Notes: generated by a model from the sequence alone, not told the origin. A stretch of 64,000 nt of DNA from Luteimonas abyssi (GCF_001482195.1 NZ_KQ759763.1:135623-199622); one strand, 5' to 3'; shown: positions 45,877 to 54,231, counted from the stretch's first letter. Program-made: numbers and translations.

Positions 45877-45918
45877 TCTACTGTGTTGCAATCTACAGAT
45901 TATAAGTCTACTGTTTAT
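45877..45918. promoter_or_regulatory. Operator/promoter with three TCTAC(A/T)G repeats at 15-bp spacing
   Basis: TCTAC(A/T)G occurs at 45877, 45892 and 45907, again exactly 15 bp apart; a fourth position (45922) has the degenerate TCTCG. On the minus strand a perfect TATAAT (45899-45904) lies between the second and third copies and is the likely -10 of the second XRE gene. Sequence, spacing and distance to the start codon all match the operator at 45349-45400. Confidence 0.75.
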
Positions 45919-46205
45919 TACTCTCGTTTCGCTTGGTCCAGGGCGCAGCCGGCACGTGTGCCAGGCGACCCATCGGCCCGCAGGCCGAACAGCCCGAGCA
46001 GGCGACGACGGCGCCACAGATCGGCCGGGGAGGCCGAACCACCCATGGAGGTTTTTGCATGTCGAGCAGCACGCTGTTGGTCGTGGCCGGTCCGTGCGCG
46101 GACGGTAACGGAGCCAGGGCTTCGATCGTCGCGCATGAGTGCGCAAGGCCGATCGAGCCGTCCATCGTGCCGTCCAGGCATCGAGCGCCGACGGGGAGTG
46201 CACTC

Positions 46206-48599
46206 GTGCGGCAGCGTGGGCGCGCCGAGGCCCGCAGGCTCGCGCGCCATGCATTGGCCGTCGCGGTGATGTCGTGGTTGCCGCTCGGCGGCGCGATGGC
46301 CCGGGCCGTGGACAGCGCAAGCGAGCCCGATCCGCCGGTGGAAACCCGCGAGGACGCATCGACCGCCGTCCAACTGGGCACGGTGCAGGTCACCGGCACC
46401 CGCATCCGCGGCGGCACCACGCCTTCGCCGGTGATCACCATCGGTTCGGAAGCCATCCGCGCCGAAGGCTTCACCGACCTGGGCGAGGTGATCCGCAGCC
46501 TGCCGCAGAACTTCTCCGGCGGGCAGAACCCGGGGGTCGCCGCCGGCGCCACGACAGGTGCGGGTGGGCTGGCCAACCAGAACGTCACCGGCGGCTCGGC
46601 GTTGAATCTGCGCGGCCTCGGGCCGGATGCCACGCTCACGCTGCTCAACGGCCGGCGCATGGCCTACGGGGGGTTCTCGCAGGCGGTGGATATCGAGGCG
46701 ATCCCGGTCGAGGCCGTCGCGCGTATCGACGTGGTGCCTGACGGGGCGTCGGCCATCTACGGGTCGGATGCGGTGGGTGGCGTCGCCAACGTGATCCTGA
46801 AGCGGGACTACGAGGGTCTCGCCGTGGGCATGCGCTACGGCGGGGCGACGCAAGGCGGGCTGGGCACCCGGGAGTACACCGCCACCGCGGGCACCACGTG
46901 GGCGCGCGGTGGGCTGATCGCCACGTACAAGGACGTCGATGGCGATGCCGTTCCAGCGCGCCAGCGTCACTACACCGCCCACATGGTGGCGCCGACCACG
47001 CTCTATCCCGAGGTCGCATCGCAAAGCGCACTGGTGAGCGCCCACCAGACGATCGGCGCATCGGCCGAGCTGCGGCTGGATGCGCTCCGCACGCGCCGGC
47101 AGCAGGCCTATTCCACCGGAAACACGGGCACCCAGCCCTGGTACAACCGGTTCCGTCCGGAGACCACCACGTCCCTCGTGTCGCCGGGGCTGGATGTCTT
47201 CCTGCCCGGCGATTGGACGCTCTCGGCCGGCGCCAGTCGGGGGCGCAGCGAGCACCTGCGCAACCAGGCCCGCGTGGTGCGTGAGACCGGTGCCGCGACG
47301 ACGGTCATCCAGGGCTGCTTCTGCAACGAGGCGTCGTCCTACGAGGTGGGGGCCGAGGGGCCGCTGTTCGCGTTGGCCGGCGGCGACGCGCGGCTGGCCG
47401 TGGGCGCCGGCGGCCGGAGGAACGAGTACCGCGAGGACAACCACCTCACCGGCGCGACGGCCGTGCGCGGCGACGAACGTGTCCGCTTCGCGTATGCGGA
47501 GCTCAACCTGCCCCTGGTGGGCCCGGCCACCGGCCGGCCGGGGCTGCGTCGGCTGGATTTCAACATGGCGGTGCGCGGGGAGGATTACGACACTTTCGGC
47601 AGCGTCACCACGCCCAAACTGGGCTGGGTCTACGGCCCGAGCGCGGATATCACGCTTAAAGGCTCCTGGGGCCGCTCGTTCAAGGCGCCCACGCTGTTCC
47701 AGCGCTACATGCGCACGGATGCGGTGCTGGATCCGGCGTCCTTCTATGGGGGCGCCGGCCTCGGCCCGGACGCCGTGGTGCTGGCCCGCTTCGGGGGCGC
47801 CCCGGATCTCGACGCGGAGCGGGCGACCACCTGGGCGGCATCGCTCGTGGTTCACCCGGCCGCGTGGCCCGGCCTGGAGGCGGAGCTGACGTGGTTCGAC
47901 ATCGACTACACCGATCGCGTCGTGGAACCGATCACCGATTACGGCCGTGCGCTGCTCACGCCGCACTACGCGCAGTTCATCGAGCTTGCGCCGTCCGCCG
48001 AACGGCAGGCCGGGCTCATCGCGGTGGGCGGCACGCTCTACAACTTCACCAATCAACCGTATGACCCGGAACGCGTGGTGGCGCTGATCAACGGGCAGTA
48101 CGTCAACGCCGCACGCCAGCGCGTGCGCGGGCTGGATCTCTCGGCGGCGTACCGCTTCGATGCAGGAGCGGGCGCCTGGACACTGCGCGGCTCGGCCAGC
48201 TGGCTGGACAGCACCCAGCAGAACAGCCCCGACCAGGCGCCGTACGACATCGCCGGCACGCTGTTCAATCCGGCCCGTCTGAGCGGCCGGGTGGGCACCG
48301 TGTGGCAGCGCGGTGGCGTGTCCGGGTCGGTGTTCGCCAATTACACCGGCGGCGTCGACGACAGGCTGCGCGGCGAGCGCACCGCCTCCTTCACTACCTT
48401 CGATACGGCCTGGCGGTACGCCGCGGGTCAACCCGCCGGGGTGCTGTCGGGAGCGGAGGTCGCCCTGTCGGTGCAGAACCTGCTCGATCGCGATCCGCCG
48501 CGTTACACGGCGGCGTCGATCGATCGCCCTCCGTACGACTCCACCAACTATTCGGCGGTCGGGCGCTTCGTGAGCGTATCCGTGTCGAAGCACTGGTAG
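46206..48599 (+). CDS. TonB-dependent receptor of the lasso-peptide cluster
   Basis: A 797-residue outer-membrane receptor. After a signal peptide (LARHALAVAVMSWLPLGGAMA) comes LGTVQVTGTRIRG, then the plug domain (GFTDLGEVIRSLPQNF, LNLRGLGPDATLTLLNGRRM, IEAIPVEAVARIDVVPDGASAIYGSDAVGGVANVI) and a barrel ending in SVSKHW. Receptors of this type take processed lasso peptide or its ligand back into the periplasm for the isopeptidase. The GTG at 46206 is chosen because GGGGAG lies seven bases upstream and the signal peptide starts normally there. An ATG at 46059, also with a GGAGG, would add 49 atypical residues and remains possible. The isopeptidase gene follows 84 bp downstream. Confidence 0.9.
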   Translation: MRQRGRAEARRLARHALAVAVMSWLPLGGAMARAVDSASEPDPPVETREDASTAVQLGTVQVTGTRIRGGTTPSPVITIGSEAIRAEGFTDLGEVIRSLPQNFSGGQNPGVAAGATTGAGGLANQNVTGGSALNLRGLGPDATLTLLNGRRMAYGGFSQAVDIEAIPVEAVARIDVVPDGASAIYGSDAVGGVANVILKRDYEGLAVGMRYGGATQGGLGTREYTATAGTTWARGGLIATYKDVDGDAVPARQRHYTAHMVAPTTLYPEVASQSALVSAHQTIGASAELRLDALRTRRQQAYSTGNTGTQPWYNRFRPETTTSLVSPGLDVFLPGDWTLSAGASRGRSEHLRNQARVVRETGAATTVIQGCFCNEASSYEVGAEGPLFALAGGDARLAVGAGGRRNEYREDNHLTGATAVRGDERVRFAYAELNLPLVGPATGRPGLRRLDFNMAVRGEDYDTFGSVTTPKLGWVYGPSADITLKGSWGRSFKAPTLFQRYMRTDAVLDPASFYGGAGLGPDAVVLARFGGAPDLDAERATTWAASLVVHPAAWPGLEAELTWFDIDYTDRVVEPITDYGRALLTPHYAQFIELAPSAERQAGLIAVGGTLYNFTNQPYDPERVVALINGQYVNAARQRVRGLDLSAAYRFDAGAGAWTLRGSASWLDSTQQNSPDQAPYDIAGTLFNPARLSGRVGTVWQRGGVSGSVFANYTGGVDDRLRGERTASFTTFDTAWRYAAGQPAGVLSGAEVALSVQNLLDRDPPRYTAASIDRPPYDSTNYSAVGRFVSVSVSKHW

Positions 48600-48633
48600 C
48601 TCACCCGCCCCGCAACCGGGCTGCGTCTGGGAA

Positions 48634-48653
48634 GGCCGCTGCGCGCAGCGGCC
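48634..48653. other. Perfect 20-bp palindrome between receptor and isopeptidase genes
   Basis: GGCCGCTGCG-CGCAGCGGCC forms a perfect inverted repeat, 34 bases after the receptor stop and 31 bases before the isopeptidase start. There is no U-tract, so it is not a classical terminator. As an RNA hairpin it could lower read-through or stabilise the receptor part of the message. Confidence 0.5.
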
Positions 48654-48683
48654 GCGAGCGAACGAAATCGAACGAGGTGATGT

Positions 48684-50759
48684 GTGTACATCGAAGTCGT
48701 GTGGCCCCGCCTGGCGGTGGCGGTTCTGGCGAGCCTTGCGCTGTTGGCCGGGGCGGTGACCAGGGCCGAGGCGGCCACCGTCAGGCAGTTGGTCGAGGTG
48801 GTCGATGTCTCCGGCGTGTCGGTGTCGCCGGATGGGCGTCTGGTCGCGTTCCGCACCGAGCAGGCGGTCATCGAGCGCAATACCTACGATGCGGTCTGGT
48901 ACGTGCAGCCGGTGGACGGTACGGCGCCGCCGCGCCGCCTGGCCGATGGCGGCGAGCCCCTGCGGCAAGGTGGCGTGTCGCTGCCGGAGATGGCCGTGTG
49001 GTCGCCCGACGGGCGTTGGATCTTCTATCGCGCCTTGCTCGACGGTCGGATCGATGTCTGGCGTGCCGCCGTCGATGGCTCCCGCGCAGAGCCGGTCACG
49101 CGGGATGCGGCCAATGTCCGGGCGTTCTCGCTCAACCAGGACGGCACGGTGGTGCGCTACAGCGTGGGCGCTCCGCGCGAGGCCGTGGTGGACGCCGAAT
49201 GGAAGGAATACGACCGGGGTATCCATATCGATCGCGCGGTGCCGCTCGGCGATGGTTTGTTCCGCTCCGGGTATCACGAAGGGCGTCTGGCCAGCCAGCG
49301 ACTGGTCGACCGTGGCGGATTGGACTACCGGCCGCTGCTGTCCGATGCGCCCGACCGCTGGAAGACGGTGGATCTGGCAACGAGGCGGGTCGCGGCTTCG
49401 GTTTCCGGCGGCGCGGCCGGCGCCACGGCGGCCTCCGAGCATGCCGCGGGCCTCGCGGGTGTCTCGAAGCTGTCGGAGGCACCCGATACGGGGCGCGTGG
49501 CCGTTCTGCTGCACTCGGACCATGCGGCCCGCTCCACGCGCGGCATGGAACTGGCGATGCTGCCCGCTGCCGGGACCGCGGGACCGGTGCGATGTGATGC
49601 GCCCGCCTGCCGCGACGCATCGATCACCGACATCCTGTGGCGACCGGGCAGCGACGAGGTGGTGTTCACGGTGGCCGATCCCGAGCACGGGGGCGGGCAG
49701 GCGATCCATCGCTGGAACGTGGCGACCGGTCGGGTGCTGCCCGTCGTCGCCGCGCGCGGTGATCTCGGCGGCGGCGGGCGGTGGGTGCCGGGGCCATGCG
49801 GGGTGGCCTCCGAGGCGTTGGTGTGCGTGGCCGCCGAGGCGGATCGGCCGCCACGGCTGGAGCGGATCGATCTGGACACCGGCGCGCGAACCGTCCTGTT
49901 CGAACCGAACGCCGCCCTCGACCGCGACATGGCCGAGGGAACTGCCGTGCAGGCGCTGCGCTGGACGGATGCACGCGGCGTCGCGTTCACCGGGCAGTTC
50001 TTTCCCGCCTCCGGGACGGGGGAGGGGCCTGCGCCGTTGTTCGTCGTCTACTACCGGTGCTCGGGCTTCCTGCGCGGAGGCGTCGGCGATGAGTGGCCGC
50101 TGGCCACGCTGGCACGGCAGGGCATCGCGGCGCTCTGCATCAACGCGGCTCCGAGTCGGACGGATGCCGTCGCACGGTATGAAGATGCGCGCCATGCGGT
50201 GGAGAGCGGCGTCGATCTCCTGAGTGCGCGGGGCGACATCGACCGCGAACGCGTCGGCATGGGTGGGCTGAGCCTGGGCGCGGGCGTGACGATGTGGACG
50301 GCGATGACCTCGGGCGTGCTGAAGGCGGCATCGGTCAGCAGCCCGGTGGCAGCCCCGGGCTGGCGCCTGGGCTTCAGCCTCTGGGAAGACGTGCACTTCT
50401 CCAGACTGGACCGCTTCTGGCAGCTGGGCGCCCCAGACGAAACGCCGGAACGGTGGCGGCAGCTGTCGCCGTCGTTCAACCTGGACCGATTCGAGGCGCC
50501 TCTCCTGATGCAGCTGTCGGAGCAGGAGTTCAGGTACGCCGTGGAGTATCTGGCGCCGCTGATCCGGGCACGGCGGGCAGATGCCTATGTGTTCGCCCAC
50601 GAGCCGCACCAGAAGTTCCAGCCCCGTCACAAGCTGGCCGTGTACGAGCGCAACCTGGACTGGTTCAGGTACTGGCTTCAGGGCATCGAGGACGTGGATC
50701 CCGACAAGGCGGCGCAGTACGCGCATTGGCGCTCGATGCGGCCCGGCCACCACGAATGA
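48684..50759 (+). CDS. Lasso peptide isopeptidase (AtxE2-like, S9 family)
   Basis: Hydrolyses the isopeptide bond of the threaded lasso ring, linearising the peptide. The 691-residue protein has a signal peptide (ending TRAEA-A), an N-terminal beta-propeller (about 35-420; SVSPDGRLVAFRTEQA, AVWSPDGRWIFYRALLDGRIDVWRA) and an alpha/beta-hydrolase domain (about 430-670). The likely triad is Ser530 in GMGGLSLGAG, Glu613 in MQLSEQEFRY and His642 in FAHEPHQKF. A glutamate in the triad is a hallmark of AtxE isopeptidases, against Asp in ordinary S9 peptidases (family knowledge). The GTG start at 48684 has GAGG upstream. It shares the strand with the TonB receptor and converges with lasso gene C, 17 bp away. 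Confidence 0.92.
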   Translation: MYIEVVWPRLAVAVLASLALLAGAVTRAEAATVRQLVEVVDVSGVSVSPDGRLVAFRTEQAVIERNTYDAVWYVQPVDGTAPPRRLADGGEPLRQGGVSLPEMAVWSPDGRWIFYRALLDGRIDVWRAAVDGSRAEPVTRDAANVRAFSLNQDGTVVRYSVGAPREAVVDAEWKEYDRGIHIDRAVPLGDGLFRSGYHEGRLASQRLVDRGGLDYRPLLSDAPDRWKTVDLATRRVAASVSGGAAGATAASEHAAGLAGVSKLSEAPDTGRVAVLLHSDHAARSTRGMELAMLPAAGTAGPVRCDAPACRDASITDILWRPGSDEVVFTVADPEHGGGQAIHRWNVATGRVLPVVAARGDLGGGGRWVPGPCGVASEALVCVAAEADRPPRLERIDLDTGARTVLFEPNAALDRDMAEGTAVQALRWTDARGVAFTGQFFPASGTGEGPAPLFVVYYRCSGFLRGGVGDEWPLATLARQGIAALCINAAPSRTDAVARYEDARHAVESGVDLLSARGDIDRERVGMGGLSLGAGVTMWTAMTSGVLKAASVSSPVAAPGWRLGFSLWEDVHFSRLDRFWQLGAPDETPERWRQLSPSFNLDRFEAPLLMQLSEQEFRYAVEYLAPLIRARRADAYVFAHEPHQKFQPRHKLAVYERNLDWFRYWLQGIEDVDPDKAAQYAHWRSMRPGHHE

Positions 50760-50776
50760 TTTCCAATGCGCCGTGC

Positions 50777-52531
50777 CTATGGCGAAGTAAGGCGTTGGCG
50801 GAGCCAGTTCTCGGTCGCGCAGAGCTGGAGAATTCTTATGATCGGGTCACGGGTGACCGTTCCGTGTGCGATCCCGCGCAGTGCCTGGGCATCGACGAAT
50901 CCCCTGGCATGCAGTTCGCCGTCGAGCAGGAACTCGAGCATGCGCGCCTTCTTCCTGCGGAGCAGGGCGCCGAGGTACGCGGTGAACGAACCCTTGCTCC
51001 TCCGAGCCAGGATCGCCGGCGGCAGCACGTCCGCGAACGCGTTGCGGGCGAGCGCGCGATTCTGCCCGCCGGTGAACCACATCCAGCTGGGTGCACGCAG
51101 GCAGGCTTCGATCACCGGCTGGGACAACAACGGCATCCGGAGCCGGCGGCCGAGGCCACGCGTGGTGCCGTCGCGATAGAACTGTGTGGTGGTGAGCCCG
51201 AAGACGCGCTGTCGATCTCCGGACAGCGCGTCGGTGGGGGCGTCCAGCCACGGATGACGCCCGGGCTCGGGGAACGGGGCGCGAGCCGACAGCAATGTTC
51301 GATCCACGTCGTGGAGCGGACCAGGCGGCGCGAGTAACTGCCGCCATGCAAGGCGTCCGGCTTGCCAGTACGTGCACTGATGGAACTGCGATATGTCCTG
51401 GATCGCCCGCAGGCCGGTACGGAGGCCCGCGGCACGGAATGCGTCGGCCGCCGGCGCCGCGTTGGTTAGATAGCAGAACACCGTATCGCCGCCGGCGCCG
51501 GTGTAGTGGCTCTCGGCGCCCGCCCGTTCGGCACAGCGCTGCATGGTCTGATCGATCACATACTGGAGGGGGCCGATGATCGGCGTCAGGAGTTGTGCCG
51601 GCAGGGGAAACTCGAACAGCGCGTCCTCGTACTGGAGTTCGGTGGCGTGTGGTTCGACGCCCAGCAAGTGGGCGACGAGCGATGCGTACTCGCGTTCGTC
51701 GGCGCCCGGCACGGACGTCGTCAGCGTGCTGCAGGTGACTCTGGCCCGGGTGTTCCTGAGGCAGGTGCCGATGATGGAGGAGTCCAGGCCGCCGGACAGT
51801 TCGAGCAGGAGCGCCCCGTCTCTGTCGGCCCATGCAGCGACGACACCTTTGATCGCCGAACGAATGGCGTCCGTGGCCTCGTGCATATCCCGATACCGTG
51901 CAGCGGGGCCGACGAAGTGCCAAGGACTCCAGTCCTGTCGAAGATCCGTGCTTCGGGCGCGGACGTGCATCGTCTCGCCCGGCAGCAGCTCCGCCACCCC
52001 GTGCAGCGCGGTCCGGCTCGTCTTCAGGCTGGGATACGTCAGGCGATGCGCGATGGCATCGAAGTCCACGTGTTGCTCGTGCAGGCCGAGTCGCCCCGCG
52101 AGCCCGATGTCGGATGTGACGAATCCGCGACCATCGCGAACCGCGTGGACACATTGGAGATCGCATGCGGGGGAGGGGCTTCGGGTCACGCCGACCGCGA
52201 TCGAATCGTCGTCGCCTGGCAGCACCAGGACGTAATCGCCCCAGCAGTGTTCGATGATGTGGCGACGCAAGGCGGCGGCGCCGGCGGGGATGTTCGACAA
52301 CATGTCTCCGTCGAACACCGGGTGCCCGTCGCGCCTGTACAGGTCGCCGATGAGCAGGCCGCCGCCTGGAAACCGAAGCGTGGGTGTCTGCCTGCTGGTG
52401 AACACGCGCGCGGCACCGATGGAGGCCTTGAGCGGCATGTCGATCGCATCCAGAACGAACTCGTGGCTCATCGGGTCCGGCGGGGTCGACCGTGTGGCGC
52501 CGTCGATCAGCACGATGTAGGCGGCGCTCAT
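50777..52531 (-). CDS. Lasso peptide macrolactam synthetase (asparagine-synthase-like, protein C)
   Basis: Activates the side-chain carboxylate of the ring Asp/Glu as an acyl-AMP, so that the new N-terminus of the core peptide closes the macrolactam. The 584-residue protein has an N-terminal Ntn-like domain without the catalytic Cys2 of true asparagine synthetases (it begins MSAAY), so it cannot use glutamine. The C-terminal synthetase domain (about 230-560) has the PP-loop LLELSGGLDSSIIG and SHYTGAGGDTVFCYLT. The start at 52531 shares one base with the stop of gene B, so both are co-translated. Together with the precursor and gene B it forms the unit A-B-C. Confidence 0.93.
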   Translation of the reverse strand: MSAAYIVLIDGATRSTPPDPMSHEFVLDAIDMPLKASIGAARVFTSRQTPTLRFPGGGLLIGDLYRRDGHPVFDGDMLSNIPAGAAALRRHIIEHCWGDYVLVLPGDDDSIAVGVTRSPSPACDLQCVHAVRDGRGFVTSDIGLAGRLGLHEQHVDFDAIAHRLTYPSLKTSRTALHGVAELLPGETMHVRARSTDLRQDWSPWHFVGPAARYRDMHEATDAIRSAIKGVVAAWADRDGALLLELSGGLDSSIIGTCLRNTRARVTCSTLTTSVPGADEREYASLVAHLLGVEPHATELQYEDALFEFPLPAQLLTPIIGPLQYVIDQTMQRCAERAGAESHYTGAGGDTVFCYLTNAAPAADAFRAAGLRTGLRAIQDISQFHQCTYWQAGRLAWRQLLAPPGPLHDVDRTLLSARAPFPEPGRHPWLDAPTDALSGDRQRVFGLTTTQFYRDGTTRGLGRRLRMPLLSQPVIEACLRAPSWMWFTGGQNRALARNAFADVLPPAILARRSKGSFTAYLGALLRRKKARMLEFLLDGELHARGFVDAQALRGIAHGTVTRDPIIRILQLCATENWLRQRLTSP

Positions 52532-53187
52532 CAGACCACCCGTATCACCGAGAACGCACGCGTATTGCCCAACGCATCGTTGAGAATCAGGTCCTGCGCC
52601 TGGACCCAGCAATGCGCCGTGAAGGGGGCGTGGGTGACGCCGATGACCATGTGTGCGAACAGATCTCTGCGTGCGAGGAACGTCAGGAGCGAGATCGAGT
52701 CGAGCAGGCAGCACGTCTCGATCGGCACGAACTTCCGTGCTGCCAGGAACTGGCGTGTCGCGGCGATCAATTCGCCCTCGGCGGCGACCGCCGCTGATCG
52801 CGTGCGTTGCGCCAGGGGCGCGAGGAGCGCTTTGAGACGCCGCGCCTTCAGCCAGCGGTGGGTGCGATACACGACGGCGCACACGTCCAGGACGAGACGC
52901 GGCCCAACCCGTGAAGGCGCTGAGGGAAGTTCCAGAGCGCTGCGCATCGCCGTCGCCACTTGGTGACGCTCCCACTGTGCAGGTGCCGATGCACGATGCA
53001 GCACGCCCTGCTCGACCAGGTGTGCGAGATCGGCCTTGCTCACTTCGGCACCTTCCAGGTGTGCCTCGAATGCGGCCTCAAGCCTGCTCGAGAGCCTGAA
53101 GTACCTGTCGTGCCCGACATCCAGAAAGACCACATGACCATCGATGCGGCAGAACGACAGATCATTGCGTGCTTCGTAGAGGTTCAC
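52531..53187 (-). CDS. Lasso peptide leader peptidase with fused recognition domain (protein B)
   Basis: A 218-residue protein combining two parts. Residues 1-80 are a PqqD-like leader-recognition domain (B1; FCRIDGHVVFLDVGHDRYFRLS). Residues about 90-218 are the transglutaminase-like cysteine peptidase (B2) that removes the leader, with Cys160 in TCCLLDSISLLTFL, His192 in AHCWV and Asp204 in LNDALGN as the probable triad. The start is taken as GTG 53187, where the PqqD fold begins; the frame stays open upstream through the precursor gene but in another reading frame. It lies 67 bp after the precursor stop and overlaps gene C by one base. Confidence 0.9.
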   Translation of the reverse strand: MNLYEARNDLSFCRIDGHVVFLDVGHDRYFRLSSRLEAAFEAHLEGAEVSKADLAHLVEQGVLHRASAPAQWERHQVATAMRSALELPSAPSRVGPRLVLDVCAVVYRTHRWLKARRLKALLAPLAQRTRSAAVAAEGELIAATRQFLAARKFVPIETCCLLDSISLLTFLARRDLFAHMVIGVTHAPFTAHCWVQAQDLILNDALGNTRAFSVIRVV

Positions 53188-53254
53188 GGCAGCGGCTCCG
53201 CGTGGGTCGGTACAGGGAGGGGCGCACGTGGCGGTGCGCCCCTTGCCGGGTCGG

Positions 53255-53398
53255 TCACTCGGTGATGCCGACACCGACGATGCGGCCGAACTCCTCGTCT
53301 CCTTCCGGCAGCATCCCCCTGGTCTCGACGCTGGCCACGCCGAGCTCGACGACGTCGCCGTCCTGCACTTCGTTGCGGATGTTCTCGTTCGCGTTCAT
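53255..53398 (-). CDS. Lasso peptide precursor (rhodanodin-like)
   Basis: A 47-residue peptide gene, below usual length limits. The ATG follows AAGGAG by six bases. The leader (MNANENIRNEV... to ...VASVETR) has Thr at the penultimate position, the rule for lasso leaders. The predicted core is GMLPEGDEEFGRIVGVGITE: Gly1 at the cut, a proline and glycine in the ring, and acidic residues at 7, 8 and 9. It closely resembles rhodanodin as I recall it (GVLPIGNEFMGHAATPGITE), whose ring closes on Glu8; the shared pattern is G-x-L-P-x-G-(N/D)-E...GITE. A Gly1-Glu8 ring is therefore most likely. Genes B and C follow on the same strand. Confidence 0.93.
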   Translation of the reverse strand: MNANENIRNEVQDGDVVELGVASVETRGMLPEGDEEFGRIVGVGITE

Positions 53399-53442
53399 GT
53401 CAGTCTCCTTGCGTGATGTCATGGACGTCCCATGACGAGGTC

Positions 53443-53500
53443 AGCGTAGGAGGCCGGTTTTCCGATCTTCAAATGATCTTCCGGCGATCATCGGAAGATC
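53443..53500 (-). promoter_or_regulatory. Lasso operon promoter with four GATC repeats at 11-bp spacing
   Basis: GATC occurs at 53464, 53475, 53486 and 53497, exactly 11 bp apart, as GATCTTC, GATCTTC, GATCATC and GATC. Heptamers repeating once per helical turn are typical of PhoB/OmpR-family sites. On the minus strand a candidate -35 TTGAAG (53467-53472) lies within the array and a -10-like TACGCT (53443-53448) follows after 18 bp. GATCTTCCG (53475-53483) and CGGAAGATC (53492-53500) are also an inverted repeat, so a dimeric regulator is an alternative reading. Confidence 0.55.
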
Positions 53501-53524
53501 GCCACGTTTTGTGATCGGGGTTGC

Positions 53525-54069
53525 GTGTCGAATGCGGTTGTAGCACCTCACCGCGAGCGAAGTTCGCCTTACGAGGGCCATATCAGGGAGAAGCGCTTCG
53601 CATCGCTGGGCGCGGCGAAGTGTCCGTTGGGGGCGGGTAGGAGTCTGCTCCTCGCATTCTCGATTGCGGTGCTGTGCGGTTGTACCTCTCGACGAGGCAG
53701 CCCATCCCGAGCGGATGAGGCGGCTGCCCCGGAACAGGCGACCAAGAATATCGATGTCTCCGCTGCGGTTAGCGCCCACTTTGGCGATGCACGAGGTGGT
53801 TATCCGCTCCGGATGCGCCCCTCGGCGAACAGCTGATGCTTGCGATGAGCGTTCCGGATAACGCGGATGGGACAGCAGAGAGAGCTTGGGTCGCGTATGC
53901 GGGGCTGACGCTGAGGACCGGCTGCCGGCAACATAACTGTCAGGAGAAAGGCGCCTTGGTGACCGATGCCGCCGAGGCGACGATCAGGGCGGCGCTCATC
54001 AGCTTCCTGTGCGACGAATGCGGCTGCAAGCAGACGCCGACACTGACGATCTTCGTCGCCGGTAGCTAG
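53525..54069 (+). pseudogene. Small lipoprotein gene, probably frameshifted
   Basis: Two open frames seem to be halves of one gene. The first (53525-53836, perhaps starting at TTG 53627) has a lipoprotein signal, SLLLAFSIAVLCGC, and reads up to SAHFGDARGGYPLR before running into unrelated codons and a stop. The second frame, reading PDAPLGEQLMLAMSVPDNADG..., continues to 54069 with a cysteine-rich end (CDECGCKQTPTLTIFVAG). A single-base shift near 53808-53816 would join them. I do not recognise the family. It lies between the lasso promoter and the RHS locus, and could be a decayed gene or carry a sequencing error. Confidence 0.5.
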
Positions 54070-54213
54070 AGCGAGAACCTGTGGCGCAAAGCCGCTCGTG
54101 AATTGGCGTGGCCTATGGATGGGGAATGTATTTCAATCTGGTTGATGTGGCTCGACCGGTCAGGGCTAGGTGCCTCTGTTTTAAACCTTCGCGAGGAAGT
54201 CGGATTGTCCCTT

Positions 54214-54231
54214 TGTAGGAAAAGCCCTACA
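54214..54231. promoter_or_regulatory. Inverted repeat upstream of the RHS locus
   Basis: TGTAGG-AAAAGC-CCTACA is an interrupted palindrome 86 bp upstream of the first RHS frame, in an AT-rich stretch (54200-54300) that also has TTAACTTTTCGTTTAATAAC, a plausible promoter region. It could be a repressor site or a small hairpin. Confidence 0.35.

Noticed and set aside
45918-50753. A 1611-codon minus-strand open frame
   Set aside because: It lies antisense to the TonB receptor and isopeptidase genes, is Arg/Gly/Pro/His-rich and shows no domain; a GC-rich shadow.
51506-52966. A long plus-strand frame opposite lasso genes B and C
   Set aside because: Antisense shadow; the minus strand shows the SGGLDSS synthetase and the Cys-His-Asp peptidase motifs.
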